DNA of 64,000 nt from an uncultured Clostridia bacterium (lineage in GTDB: Bacteria > Bacillota > Clostridia > Saccharofermentanales > Saccharofermentanaceae), in contig CAMYXF010000009.1 of assembly GCA_947303185.1 (NCBI GenBank), positions 38,726 through 102,725 on the forward strand, read 5' to 3'. Position 1 is the first letter of the stretch, and every line of letters begins with the position of its first letter. Positions 8,632 through 18,058 of the stretch are shown piece after piece. A program made the translations under genes and the position numbers. The notes beneath the pieces were generated by a model, which worked only from the letters and a program-made list of their open reading frames with translations, searched no databases and had not been told where the DNA came from.

Positions 8632-10908
8632 TTAATCGAACCACTGCTTCTCGAAGTCTTCGAGAGGGACAGGCTTTGAGAAATAGTATCCCTGATAAAG
8701 TTTGCATCCCATTGCGTACAAGATCTCGAACTGCTTAGCAGTCTCGACACCTTCGGTGAGCGTTGCGATATCGAGTTCTTCAGACATGTTGATAATGTTC
8801 TTGATGATTATTCCGGACTTCATGTTGCGCTCGGAATCTTTCAGGAACTGCATGTCGATCTTGATGACATCGAGGTTCATGTCCTTAAGCAGGTTAAGTG
8901 AAGAGAAGCCGCTTCCGAAGTCGTCCATCTCAACGATGAATCCTGATGCGCGGAGTTCGTCAACAGTCTTCAGGATGTTCATGGAATCAGACATCATGAC
9001 AGTCTCTGTGATCTCTACTCTGAGCTTTACAGGATCGATGCCGTGTTCTTCTACCAGTGCTTTAAGTGTCGAGATAACATCCATGTAGTAGAAATCTTTA
9101 GGAGAGATGTTGATCGAGATGAATGCTTCGATGCCTCTTTCTTTCCAGTTTGCAAGTATCTCGCATGCGCATCTCCACATGTGCTTATCGACTTCTGCAA
9201 TAAGTCCGTTGCGCTCGAAAACAGGGATGAACTTTCCGGGGTTCATGAAGCCTTCTTCGGGATGTATCCATCTTACGAGTGCTTCAGCTCCTGCGAGCAT
9301 GCCGCGTGAATCCACGATGGGCTGGAGGTAAGGTCTTATCTGTCTTGTCTCGATAGCTTCTTTGAGCTGGTTTGAGATAAGCTGGTTATGGATGATCTCG
9401 TTCCTTAACTTGTCGTCGTAGTAAACGATGATGTCCTTATAGTTGTCGTTGATCATCGTTGTGGCAAGGCGCGCGCTGTCGAAGAAGAGCGGAACGTCGA
9501 TCTCGTCATCAGGTGAGATGTCATAAATGCCGTAGTGGAAAAGAATGTGATGCTCGAGATTGTCATCCCTGATCGTGAAGTTTTCGAGTTTAGTCCTGAC
9601 GTCATTTTCGTCGAATCCTTCCTTATCGAGCAGGATTCCGAATGCGTCGACGGAAAGCCTTCCATAAAGACACTTTTCGCTGACTTCACCTGCGATGAAT
9701 TCCGCTATCTTCTTTATGGTAAGATCAGCGAACTCCTTACCGAAAACGTCATTGATCATCTTATAGTTTGAGACTTCGATATAACCGATCATATAATCGG
9801 TCTCGCGGTCGTCATTAAGTCTCCTAATGATGTTTTCAGTGAGATATTCCTTTGTATAAAGGCCGGTCAGGTGATCGTGAGTGGCCCTGTACATCTCGAG
9901 CTTGAGTTCGCGCTGTTCGTCTGTGATATCGCGGACGCTTAAATATGAACCGGTTACATGACCTTTTTCATCTACTGTTGAACGCATGGCAAGATGCGTG
10001 TACTGTTTGTCATCGCCCGTGCCTAATGTGACTCTCTTAAACCATCCGCTGCTCTCAAGATCCAAGTCATCGCCGAACAGGTATTTGAGGTTGTCTTTTA
10101 CGTTGTCGTAATTATCCTTGGATACGCCGATGAGATTTCTGCCCGGTTCGTTTGTCCAGATGCATTTGCCGCTCTTGTCGAAGAAGAACAACGCATCCGG
10201 CATGTCTGATGCCATTCCCGCGAGCATTCTGTCCAGAACCTTCATCGGTTTGAAATGTATAGAGAAGAAGTATACGAGAAGGCCGAACAGACCGAATCCG
10301 ATCATGGACATGTCCATCGGCTTTCTTGAGAAGATGTAATAAGATTCGACTGCGCCAGTGGCAATTATCGATAAAACGATGACCATGTACTTGTCTCTGT
10401 ATGCCTTGGGTGACTGGATCATCTTGACGATGAAGACGACGAGTATCGCCAGGAACAGTCCGTAGCAAACCACTCTGTGATAAGTCTGTCCGAGCCTGGG
10501 AACGAGTCTGAAATATACCTTGTTCTCGACGAGGATCTTCTCTGTCGTGAAAGTGAACTTCAGGAAGGGGTTAAGGGCATACTGGATAAAATCCGCACCG
10601 AAGAGAGTGCATACGAGGAAGTTGAGTCCGAGCTTTGGCTTGCCCATCTCACAATAGACATGCGTGAAATACCAGAGAGAATAAATGGCAATGTCCATTC
10701 CGAGGAAATAGATATAGCATCCGACCGTTGCCAATGATTTCTGTGTGGAGAAGATAAGTATCAGGTTTCCAAGGACAGGAATGGCCAGACCGGCAAGAAG
10801 GAATGACAGGGCTTTACCAATAGGCTTCTTTGTCTTTATGGCAATAACCATACAAACAAGAAGCGCAATTATCAGTATTCCGAATGTTACTGACAACCCT
10901 GTTCTCAT
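8632..10908 (-). CDS. Membrane c-di-GMP phosphodiesterase: 7TM, PAS, degenerate GGDEF, EAL
   Basis: About 758 residues: seven hydrophobic helices (1-225), a PAS domain (about 240-330), a GGDEF domain, then an EAL domain. The GGDEF signature is degenerate (RLSVDAFGILL where RxGGDEF is expected), so cyclase activity is unlikely. The EAL domain keeps its metal and catalytic residues: AEALVRW, INISPKDF, EITET, DDFGSGFSS, TEGVET and YQGYYF. It should hydrolyse c-di-GMP, probably tuned by the 7TM sensor. The start at 10908 was chosen because AAGGGTGGG lies six bases upstream; an upstream in-frame ATG has no site. Confidence 0.92.
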   Translation of the reverse strand: MRTGLSVTFGILIIALLVCMVIAIKTKKPIGKALSFLLAGLAIPVLGNLILIFSTQKSLATVGCYIYFLGMDIAIYSLWYFTHVYCEMGKPKLGLNFLVCTLFGADFIQYALNPFLKFTFTTEKILVENKVYFRLVPRLGQTYHRVVCYGLFLAILVVFIVKMIQSPKAYRDKYMVIVLSIIATGAVESYYIFSRKPMDMSMIGFGLFGLLVYFFSIHFKPMKVLDRMLAGMASDMPDALFFFDKSGKCIWTNEPGRNLIGVSKDNYDNVKDNLKYLFGDDLDLESSGWFKRVTLGTGDDKQYTHLAMRSTVDEKGHVTGSYLSVRDITDEQRELKLEMYRATHDHLTGLYTKEYLTENIIRRLNDDRETDYMIGYIEVSNYKMINDVFGKEFADLTIKKIAEFIAGEVSEKCLYGRLSVDAFGILLDKEGFDENDVRTKLENFTIRDDNLEHHILFHYGIYDISPDDEIDVPLFFDSARLATTMINDNYKDIIVYYDDKLRNEIIHNQLISNQLKEAIETRQIRPYLQPIVDSRGMLAGAEALVRWIHPEEGFMNPGKFIPVFERNGLIAEVDKHMWRCACEILANWKERGIEAFISINISPKDFYYMDVISTLKALVEEHGIDPVKLRVEITETVMMSDSMNILKTVDELRASGFIVEMDDFGSGFSSLNLLKDMNLDVIKIDMQFLKDSERNMKSGIIIKNIINMSEELDIATLTEGVETAKQFEILYAMGCKLYQGYYFSKPVPLEDFEKQWFD

Positions 10909-11192
10909 AAAAGACCCACCCTTCGCAAGTATAAGCATATTTTAGCATTGTATAAATTTTTACTCATTCACACGTATGTTACTTCTTATTAATAAACTGA
11001 TAAGGCATATGTCAGTCTGCCGGCGTGAATCCCTTGCGGCATAAGGGTTCTGCGGCAAAATATGACTCAAAGCCATTTTCGGAGTTGTTACGGAATGAGT
11101 GAAATATTTGTGTCTGTCTCTCAGGTAGCATATGCTAACAGGTCTGACAAATGATTTTTCATATATCAGGATTTTTAGTGCAAATTGTTCGT

Positions 11193-11221
11193 TTGACACA
11201 TATTTTTCGGTATGTTAAATT
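11193..11221 (+). promoter_or_regulatory. Sigma-A promoter ahead of the riboswitch
   Basis: A perfect TTGACA (11193-11198) and TAAATT (11216-11221) are spaced 17 bases apart, so transcription should begin near 11228, just before the aptamer. I see no gene or other feature in 10909-11192 apart from leader sequence of the divergent gene. Confidence 0.75.
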
Positions 11222-11228
11222 CAAAATG

Positions 11229-11352
11229 TAATTCCCATGGGGGAGTAGCAAGCGCTTCGGCGTAGCAAGTCAACATCCTGGCGTATAGCCTGGCTTGTTT
11301 TAAATTGCGAGACTCATGTATAGCTTAACTATACATGTGTTATAAATTGCAA
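11229..11352 (+). promoter_or_regulatory. yybP-ykoY (manganese) riboswitch aptamer
   Basis: The region carries the conserved parts of this class in the right order: GGGGAGTAGC at 11240-11249, GTCAACAT at 11269-11276 and GCGAGAC at 11307-11313, with a hairpin (ATGTATAG...CTATACAT, 11316-11337) after the last. A terminator follows, so the switch probably acts by antitermination when Mn2+ binds, turning on the downstream ABC genes. The family normally controls MntP, P-type ATPases, TerC or UPF0016 exporters. An FtsX-type ABC pair is an unexpected target. Confidence 0.75.
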
Positions 11353-11372
11353 ATCATATTTACGATTAATAG

Positions 11373-11409
11373 CCCAAGTATAGTCCCGCTGTACTTGGGT
11401 CTTTTGTTG
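11373..11409 (+). terminator. Intrinsic terminator serving as riboswitch expression platform
   Basis: CCCAAGTA (11373-11380) pairs with TACTTGGG (11392-11399), followed by TCTTTTGTTG. It lies between the aptamer and the ABC ATPase gene. Confidence 0.75.
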
Positions 11410-11460
11410 TTTAAAGGCTTTAGGGAATTGAAAAATCTATAAAGTCAGGAGAACAGCACT

Positions 11461-12168
11461 ATGGAAGAGAATTTCCTGGAAATCAGAGATCTCAAGAAGA
11501 GTTTTGGCACGGGTGAAGCAAAGCAGGATGTTTTAAGGGGCATGAACTTCACGGTTAAGAAGGGTGAGTTCTGTGTTCTGCTTGGACCTTCAGGTTCCGG
11601 TAAATCCACACTTCTTAACATCATCGGAGGAATCGACACACCTGATTCGGGCTTTGTAAGCATCAAGGGCGACAAGCTCGAAGACATGGATGAAAAGCAG
11701 CTTACGATATACAGAAGGAAACACCTGGGTTATGTTTTCCAGATGTATAACCTCATTCCCAACCTCAACGTAAAAGAGAATATCGAAGTCGGCGCATACC
11801 TTTCAGACAAGCCTTTGGACGTTGAAGAAGTAATCACCACATTAGGACTCCAGGATCATAAATACAAATATCCGAACCAGCTCTCTGGCGGTCAGCAGCA
11901 GAGAGTATCTATCGGTCGTGCGGTAGTAAAGAATCCGGATATCCTCATGTGCGACGAGCCCACAGGCGCGCTCGATTACAAGACAAGCAAAGAGATCCTC
12001 TCACTCATCGAAGACTGCAACAGCAAGTACGGCAGCACGATCATAATGGTTACCCACAACGAGGCAATCAAGTATATGGCAGACCACGTCATCAAGTTAA
12101 GAGACGGTGTCGTACGCCATAACGACATTAACGACAAGAAGATTCCGGCTTCCGAGCTCGAGTGGTAA
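11461..12168 (+). CDS. ABC transporter ATPase, MacB/LolD type
   Basis: 235 residues, full length for the family. Walker A is GPSGSGKST, the signature LSGGQQQRVSIGRAV, Walker B ILMCDEPTGALD and the switch His is in VTHN. These features place it with ATPases that work with FtsX-type permeases, and the next gene 13 bases downstream encodes one. The pair sits behind a manganese-type riboswitch. Likely roles are export or mechanotransmission of an envelope substrate, possibly linked to metal or envelope stress. Confidence 0.92.
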   Translation: MEENFLEIRDLKKSFGTGEAKQDVLRGMNFTVKKGEFCVLLGPSGSGKSTLLNIIGGIDTPDSGFVSIKGDKLEDMDEKQLTIYRRKHLGYVFQMYNLIPNLNVKENIEVGAYLSDKPLDVEEVITTLGLQDHKYKYPNQLSGGQQQRVSIGRAVVKNPDILMCDEPTGALDYKTSKEILSLIEDCNSKYGSTIIMVTHNEAIKYMADHVIKLRDGVVRHNDINDKKIPASELEW

Positions 12169-12181
12169 GGAGGAAGGGTCT

Positions 12182-14875
12182 ATGAGAAATCCTTTGATAA
12201 AGCGAATTCCAAAAGAACTCGCTTCTGACTGGCACAAATATCTTGTAATCATCCTCTTCATGGTCGGCATGATCGGCGTTATCTCCGGCATGTACGTCGG
12301 CCGAGAGAGCATGGTCTACTCGATCAATAAAGGAAAGACAGAACTTAATCTTGAAGACGGCTGCTTTGAGTTATCGCACCGCGCTTCTCCCGAACTTCTC
12401 GAAAACATCAGCTCCGGCGAGATGGCTGACGTAAGACAGTACTTCATCGACAAGGGCATGGAAGAAGCCGATAAGGAAGTTGCCGATGCGATCGAAGAAG
12501 AACTTAATGAGCAGGTCACAAAAGCAATCGAAGACGGCGTCCGCGCTCAGTGCGTGGCAATGGGTGTAACTGACGAAGACATAATCCGGAGCTACGTTGA
12601 TGCAGCCATGGAAGAAAACTTTGATGAGGCTCTTGAAGAAGCACGCAACTCAGATGAGTTCAAAGAAGCTGTAGATGAAGCATACGCTGAAGCTCACGAC
12701 GCTGTTATCGAAGCTGTCGACGAAGAGTGGAATGACATCGCTGAAGAATACAAACTCAACGACGATAACTTCAAGCCCGTAAAGGTTACGGTCTGCGAAC
12801 ACTTTTACCGCAACGAGTCAGAAGACAATAATAATGACGGTGTTGAAGATGCTACAGTAAGGATCTTCAAGAGTGATTCTGAGATCGATCTTGCATCTTT
12901 CGTTGAAGGCCGTGCGCCTGAGAACAAAAACGAGATCGCCATCGACAGAAACCACGCTGATACAGTCGGTATTAAGTTAGGCGATAAGATCACCGTAGGC
13001 GGTAAGGAATTTGAGGTCGTAGGACTTCTTTCATACGTTAACTATCTTACGATGCACGAATCAAATACGGACCTCATGTTCGACGCGTTCGGCTTCGACG
13101 TAGCAATGCTTACACCTGAAGCGTTCAATGAACTCGCTTCACGACTTCACTATAACTATTCGTTCCTGTACGAGGTAAAGCCTGAAGACAAAGTTGCACA
13201 GGCGGATTACTCTGAGAGATTCCTTAAATCTCTTATCACACATTCACTGGTTGACGATAATGAGATCAAGGATTACCTCCCGACTTATTTAAGTCAGGCA
13301 AGAAACTTCGCTCCTTCAGATATTGAAGGTGACTCCGTTGGAACGGCGATCTTCTGCTACATTCTTATTGCTGTAATCGCATTTATTTTCGCGATTACGA
13401 TCAGCAGCACGATCGATAAAGAAGCATCCGTAATCGGTACTCTGCGTGCATCCGGATACAGCAAGGGTGAGCTTATCGTTCACTACATGTCAATGCCCGT
13501 TATCGTGACTCTGGCAGGCGCTGCGATCGGCAATGCTCTCGGATATACAGTCTTCCGTGATGCGGCTGTTAAGATCTATTTCAACACATACAGCCTTCCC
13601 ACTCCGGAAGTCGTATGGAGCCCTTCAGCACTTGTTAAGACGACAGTAATTCCGCTCTTGCTGATGTTCCTCATCAACCTTTTCGTAATCGTGAAGAAGC
13701 TCCAGCTGAGCCCTTTGAAATTCTTAAGACACGACCTTGCAAAGTCAAAGCGCACAAAGGCAAGAAGACTTCCTGCGTGGTCATTCCTTGGCCGCTTCAG
13801 ATTAAGAGTTTTGTTCCAGAACATGCCGAACTACGCAGTCCTGATCTTCGGTGTCGTCCTTTCGGAACTCATGCTCTGCTTCGGATTCGGTATTGTCGAC
13901 TCTCTCGAAAACTACGGCGAGAGGGCGCCTGAAATGGTGTTCGCAGAATACCAGTACATGCTCATGGGATATAAGGACGAGGACGGAAACGTGATCGTTA
14001 CCAATGAGGAAAGCGCTGAGAGATTCAGCTGCACAAACCTTCTGTATCCCAAGAAGAAGTCTTCAATGCGTGAAGGCATGGGAAGCGGCGGTGACGAAGG
14101 CGTAACCGTATACGGCATTTCCGACGGAAGCGAATATGTTGCTCTTGCTTCGGATATTCCTGAAAATCACGTATACATCTCAAGTGCTTTCGGAAACAAG
14201 TTCTACATTAAGACCGGTGACGTCATTACGCTTCACGAAGAATATGAGAATAAGTCCTATGAATTCACGGTCGACGGAATCGTTGATTACGAAGGCGGCA
14301 TTGCCGTATTCATGGACAATGAAAGCTTTAACAAAACATTCGATAAGAAGGACGAAGAATTCTCCGGATACTTCTCAAGAAACGAGATCACGGATATCGA
14401 CGTACAGGACATCGCGACAGTCATTACTGCTGAAGATATCTCAAAGGTAACTACGCAGCTTATGCACTCCGTCGGTGAATTCATGAACATCTTCAAGTAT
14501 GCGATGATCGTTCTTGCCGCAGCACTTATCTATCTGCTTGCGAAGATCATCATCGAGCGCAACGAACATTCGATCTCCATGGTCAAGATCCTAGGCTTCA
14601 AGAACGGTGAGATCGGATCACTCTACATCGTTCCGACTGCCATCGTGATAACAGTATTTACGGTATTAAGCCTTGGCATAGGTTACTTCATGATGATCTG
14701 GATCTTCCACGAGTTCCTCCTGCAGATGGACGGATACTTCGCGTTCTTCATGAGACCTGTATCGATGGTATTGTCGGTGGTATATCTGCTCCTGGGTTAT
14801 GCATTCATATCAATGATCGACTTTATCAGAATCAAGAAGATCCCCATGGATGTCGCACTCAAAAATGCGGATTAA
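12182..14875 (+). CDS. FtsX/MacB-type ABC permease with acidic ectodomain
   Basis: About 897 residues. There is one helix near residue 20, then an ectodomain that begins with about 150 residues of strongly acidic, helical sequence (rows of Glu, Asp and Ala) before a MacB-type periplasmic core. Three helices follow at about 405-520, a second ectodomain, and a final three-helix FtsX block at about 780-890. This is the duplicated 10-helix layout of large Gram-positive FtsX permeases. The start at 12182 follows TAAGGAGG; an upstream frame extension overlapping the ATPase gene is rejected. It shares an operon with the ATPase. Confidence 0.9.
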   Translation: MRNPLIKRIPKELASDWHKYLVIILFMVGMIGVISGMYVGRESMVYSINKGKTELNLEDGCFELSHRASPELLENISSGEMADVRQYFIDKGMEEADKEVADAIEEELNEQVTKAIEDGVRAQCVAMGVTDEDIIRSYVDAAMEENFDEALEEARNSDEFKEAVDEAYAEAHDAVIEAVDEEWNDIAEEYKLNDDNFKPVKVTVCEHFYRNESEDNNNDGVEDATVRIFKSDSEIDLASFVEGRAPENKNEIAIDRNHADTVGIKLGDKITVGGKEFEVVGLLSYVNYLTMHESNTDLMFDAFGFDVAMLTPEAFNELASRLHYNYSFLYEVKPEDKVAQADYSERFLKSLITHSLVDDNEIKDYLPTYLSQARNFAPSDIEGDSVGTAIFCYILIAVIAFIFAITISSTIDKEASVIGTLRASGYSKGELIVHYMSMPVIVTLAGAAIGNALGYTVFRDAAVKIYFNTYSLPTPEVVWSPSALVKTTVIPLLLMFLINLFVIVKKLQLSPLKFLRHDLAKSKRTKARRLPAWSFLGRFRLRVLFQNMPNYAVLIFGVVLSELMLCFGFGIVDSLENYGERAPEMVFAEYQYMLMGYKDEDGNVIVTNEESAERFSCTNLLYPKKKSSMREGMGSGGDEGVTVYGISDGSEYVALASDIPENHVYISSAFGNKFYIKTGDVITLHEEYENKSYEFTVDGIVDYEGGIAVFMDNESFNKTFDKKDEEFSGYFSRNEITDIDVQDIATVITAEDISKVTTQLMHSVGEFMNIFKYAMIVLAAALIYLLAKIIIERNEHSISMVKILGFKNGEIGSLYIVPTAIVITVFTVLSLGIGYFMMIWIFHEFLLQMDGYFAFFMRPVSMVLSVVYLLLGYAFISMIDFIRIKKIPMDVALKNAD

Positions 14876-14915
14876 AAGAGAAGTGAGACTTAAATTTCTG
14901 TAAGTTTTTTGTTGA

Positions 14916-14947
14916 AAAGCAACACATCGGTCCTGATGTGTTGCTTT
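14916..14947 (+). terminator. Intrinsic terminator after the ABC pair
   Basis: AAAGCAACACATC (14916-14927 region) pairs with GATGTGTTGCTTT, a 12-13 bp stem ending in T residues, 40 bases after the permease stop. Confidence 0.85.
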
Positions 14948-15060
14948 ATCAACATTTCCCTCCAACATTGGTCATAGTATGCCCTGTGTTTAGGTGTTTT
15001 AATGAGCTCAAGTTAAAACAAACACAAACAAACTTAAAACAACACAGGGAGGAAATGAAA

Positions 15061-15231
15061 ATGAAGAAGTCAATGAAGTCAAAGAAGGGTATGACACTCG
15101 TAGAGATCGTAACAGTAATCGCAATCATCGTAATCCTCGCATCTGTTGCGTACTACGGATACATCCACATCTTTAAGAGACTCGGCCTCGACGAGTATTT
15201 CGTATCACAGAATGTAGAACAGAGTTTATAA
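15061..15231 (+). CDS. Orphan 56-residue type IV pilin-like protein
   Basis: The N-terminus has a class III signal: basic KSKKG followed by MTLVEIVTVIAIIVIL, with the Glu at position 5 after the expected prepilin peptidase cut. Only about 45 residues remain after cleavage, essentially just the hydrophobic helix plus a short tail, with no globular head. GGGAGG lies eight bases before the ATG at 15061. The leader is unusually A/C-rich and unstructured, and a strong terminator follows, so it looks like a well-expressed single-gene unit. No pilus assembly genes are in the window. Confidence 0.7.
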   Translation: MKKSMKSKKGMTLVEIVTVIAIIVILASVAYYGYIHIFKRLGLDEYFVSQNVEQSL

Positions 15232-15255
15232 TTCGGACAAACATATAAGATCTAA

Positions 15256-15288
15256 GGGGTGTCTTTACAGGTGAGACACCCCGTTTTT
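15256..15288 (+). terminator. Intrinsic terminator (GGGGTGTCT hairpin family)
   Basis: GGGGTGTCT (15256-15264) pairs with AGACACCCC (15274-15282), followed by GTTTTT. The same core occurs in hairpins at 23681 and 39862. Confidence 0.85.
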
Positions 15289-15301
15289 ATGTGTTGGGTT
15301 C

Positions 15302-15416
15302 GAAAATCGGGCTAAAAGTACGGCTAGAGCCGTATTGCTAGCCGTATTTCTGAGCAGCGTTTTCAAAAAATCAGGCTGAAAGTACGGCTATAGCCGCATC
15401 AGCAGCCGTATTTTTC
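15302..15416. repeat. Paired palindromic intergenic repeat, copy 2
   Basis: Units start at 15302 and 15365, again 63 bases apart. They share AAAATC(A/G)GG and AGTACGGCT with the copy at 2872-2983; the closing half is GCCGTATTTTTCC here rather than GCCTGATTTTTT. It sits between the pilin-like gene's terminator and the next gene. Confidence 0.7.
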
Positions 15417-15499
15417 CTGTTTCTTTTACAAAGACAAATCCATATAATTGAAGTGTACTTAGGGTTACACGCAATGACGATAAGAGAGGAATAATCGAT

Positions 15500-16117
15500 A
15501 TGGGTTTGTTTTCCAGAAAAGAAACTGACGAACAGATAGTAAAAAGATTGGCTAAGAATGCCGGCAACATGTTCTCAATGTTCAAGGCATACTTCAATAC
15601 TTCCAGAGGAGTCGATGCTACAAAGGCATTGATCTTTACATCAGCACTTGCAGGTTACGCCTGCCATCAGGCTGTCATTGCAGAGAACGGCTCATTCGTC
15701 GAAGTTACAACAAAAGACAACAAGAAGTTCTATTTCGGTGACGACGTAAACAAGTATCTCCTTGAGAGCAAAATTAGCGTAGTCGCTTTCATAACTGCCG
15801 TAACTGATGTCCCTACAGAAACTGTTGAGCAGATAGTCAAAGATTTTGCAGGCAGTGTCGGAGAAGAGAACTATACGATCTGCGGATATAATCCCAAATC
15901 TCTATATACAGAAGTTGAAAGCTGCTGGAACGGCATATACGAGAACATGACTTCCAAATACTGCAAATCACCTTCCGAGTGGCCGGTTATGCTCGGCATC
16001 GTCGTGCAGAATATTCTGATCATGTCACTTAACGCCGGAGCTCCCAAAGATGAAGCCGGAGAGATAGCTATCAAGTGTGCCGTGGCAATGTCCAAAATGG
16101 GCAGCGACTCATTCTGA
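15500..16117 (+). CDS. Uncharacterised soluble protein
   Basis: 205 residues with no signal peptide or membrane helix. The sequence is mixed alpha/beta with a helical start (GLFSRKETDEQIVKRLAKN). I recognise no family. AGAGAGGAA stands before the ATG. The next gene follows after 13 bases and is probably cotranscribed. Confidence 0.75.
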   Translation: MGLFSRKETDEQIVKRLAKNAGNMFSMFKAYFNTSRGVDATKALIFTSALAGYACHQAVIAENGSFVEVTTKDNKKFYFGDDVNKYLLESKISVVAFITAVTDVPTETVEQIVKDFAGSVGEENYTICGYNPKSLYTEVESCWNGIYENMTSKYCKSPSEWPVMLGIVVQNILIMSLNAGAPKDEAGEIAIKCAVAMSKMGSDSF

Positions 16118-16130
16118 TCCGGGTGTACAT

Positions 16131-16856
16131 ATGGCGGAAAATCAGGATAAACAACCTAAGAAGATAAGCAAGTTTAAATTCGGACTGATTATTTTTTTCA
16201 CGTTCTTTTTCAGGTCGTTCATTTTCCTGACAGTGCCCGCTTTGATCTGCCTTATTTTCGGTGCATTCCGAAAAGAATTACTTATAGTCGGAGCAGTGCT
16301 TTTAGCAATTGACCTGTTCATAACTCTCTACTTCACGATTAAAACTGTGAGACTCAAGGGCAGTCACGAGATGTTTAATTTATTCGTTAATGCTGCCAAC
16401 GCTGAGAAATCTTCAGACGATTCATATGAGCCTTACAGCAAGCCTGATAAGGATGATCTCTATAGTGAAAAAGCTCATGAATTAAGGAGCGCGGCATCCT
16501 CCGCAAAGTCCGTTAGAGAAGTTTTCGAGATGTATAAAAATGACATTGCAGATATGGCTCTTAATGATGAGACATATATCGTGTACATCAAGAAGGAAAA
16601 GTATTTCTTTGATGACCAGATGCATTATGTGTTTAGCTTCGACCGTATGAGGGAAATCAATGACGATATTGAGCAGCACATGTATATGGATATTCTCTTT
16701 GCTCCTGACAGGTTTGACAGCAAGATTGAGAAGTCCTTTGAGAGCAGCATGGATGGTGATGCAGATGCGTTTTTCGAAGAAGTTGGCACATATCTGGAAT
16801 CCAATGAATTAATGGATATTGATTTCGACGATATAAACGTGGGTGCATCTTACTAA
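16131..16856 (+). CDS. Uncharacterised two-helix membrane protein
   Basis: About 241 residues: a short basic N-terminus, two hydrophobic helices at about 20-70 (FGLIIFFTFFFRSFIFLTV; ELLIVGAVLLAIDLFITLYF), then an acidic cytoplasmic domain ending in Asp/Glu-rich sequence. The start at 16131 avoids an 18-codon extension that would overlap the previous gene. Partner of the preceding gene by position. Function unknown. Confidence 0.7.
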   Translation: MAENQDKQPKKISKFKFGLIIFFTFFFRSFIFLTVPALICLIFGAFRKELLIVGAVLLAIDLFITLYFTIKTVRLKGSHEMFNLFVNAANAEKSSDDSYEPYSKPDKDDLYSEKAHELRSAASSAKSVREVFEMYKNDIADMALNDETYIVYIKKEKYFFDDQMHYVFSFDRMREINDDIEQHMYMDILFAPDRFDSKIEKSFESSMDGDADAFFEEVGTYLESNELMDIDFDDINVGASY

Positions 16857-16925
16857 CACCTATTGAATGTTAGCATATTCCTGTCCGGAGTTATCTTGTC
16901 TTCAGAGGCTTGATATCACGACCAA

Positions 16926-17861
16926 TTACTGAGAGTTTTTCTTACCCTTTTTCTTTACTGCGTCTACGGCATCCGGTATTAACGAAACACCGCCTGTCAT
17001 AACACCTACAGCAACTTTCAATGCAACTTTGCCTTTCTTGGATTTAGCAGGTTCTGCAGTTTCGACAGCTTCCTTTTTTTCTGGCTTTTCGTCTGTTGAT
17101 GGTTTGTTTTCTACAGCAGAAGTCGGTTTGTTTATTTCACGATAAGCACTTGAAGGAGCATTCGAGCTGTCAACGATGACTTCTCTTCCGCAACTGTTAC
17201 AGATTGCTTTATAGCCGTAATCATCTATGCTCATCATACCGCTGCAAGCCGGACAAACTAAATAATGAGCCGATCCTGTTTCTTGCTCTTCAATATAATC
17301 TTTTATACGCTGGATAGCTTGTTTTTCACTTTCGTCTACACCATCAACTTCAGCAACTTCATCAGCTGCTTTCAGGTATAGTTTTACATCCTTAAGGTTT
17401 ACCTTGCGGAGATAATCCTGGAGGTTCATGAAACTTTTTGCAGAGTTTTGATAAGCTTTTACGGCTTTGTCATATACTTCTTGTCCATACTCGTTCAAGA
17501 TACCGCCAAAGACATAATTTATATAATCTGATTCCGCTTCAGAAAGTTGATTGTCAGCATAAATGATGTAACCGCATATGGCTACTTTTGCACAAACTAA
17601 ACGAACGTCATATTCTGTGTAATTTGGGGCTGCGACAGTCTCCTGTTTTTCCTCGTTTGTTTTAGAAGAGTTCTTCTCTGGTTCAGCTTTAGCAGCTTGC
17701 TGCTTTTCTTGCTTAGCCTTTACAGCTTGCTGTTGCTTTTCTTGTTTAGCCTTTTCTCTCTTGGCTTCCGCTTTTTTATCTGAAGCTTTTTCGGCAGCAT
17801 TAAATGCACCTTCAACCGCTTTATCTACAGTTTTCTCTAATAACCACATTCCAAGGCCCAT
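16926..17861 (-). CDS. TerB-like domain protein with Lys/Gln coiled coil and zinc ribbon
   Basis: 311 residues. Residues about 12-75 are a highly charged Lys/Glu/Gln/Ala stretch with repeated KAKQEKQQ-type segments, likely a coiled coil. Residues about 80-195 resemble a TerB-type helical domain (YIIYADNQLSEAESDYI, VAEVDGVDESEKQAI with acidic metal-type pattern). A zinc ribbon (CPACSG...CNSCGR) follows at about 205-230, then a low-complexity linker and a basic hydrophobic tail that could contact membrane. TerB proteins are linked to stress and surveillance, but no ter operon is nearby. Confidence 0.65.
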   Translation of the reverse strand: MGLGMWLLEKTVDKAVEGAFNAAEKASDKKAEAKREKAKQEKQQQAVKAKQEKQQAAKAEPEKNSSKTNEEKQETVAAPNYTEYDVRLVCAKVAICGYIIYADNQLSEAESDYINYVFGGILNEYGQEVYDKAVKAYQNSAKSFMNLQDYLRKVNLKDVKLYLKAADEVAEVDGVDESEKQAIQRIKDYIEEQETGSAHYLVCPACSGMMSIDDYGYKAICNSCGREVIVDSSNAPSSAYREINKPTSAVENKPSTDEKPEKKEAVETAEPAKSKKGKVALKVAVGVMTGGVSLIPDAVDAVKKKGKKNSQ

Positions 17862-18058
17862 GATTTCACCCCCTGAAGTTAAACAATCTAACTATAATCA
17901 CATTATAAATTCAGGATTAGGTTTGAATATACTCATTATTGTAAAACTTAAGTAAACACTTAAAACATGTTTCTAATTGAGAAATCAAGAATTCGCAACA
18001 CAAATGCTATAATGACTTTAACTGAAAAGGAAAACAGTTTGTTTGGGGATAATTAAAT

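Noticed and set aside
8632..10908. Active diguanylate cyclase
   Set aside because: The GGDEF motif is replaced by SVDAF; only the EAL half keeps its catalytic residues.
11319..11335. TATAG...CTATA at 11319 as another LysR site
   Set aside because: Its spacer is five bases and it is the hairpin of the riboswitch aptamer.
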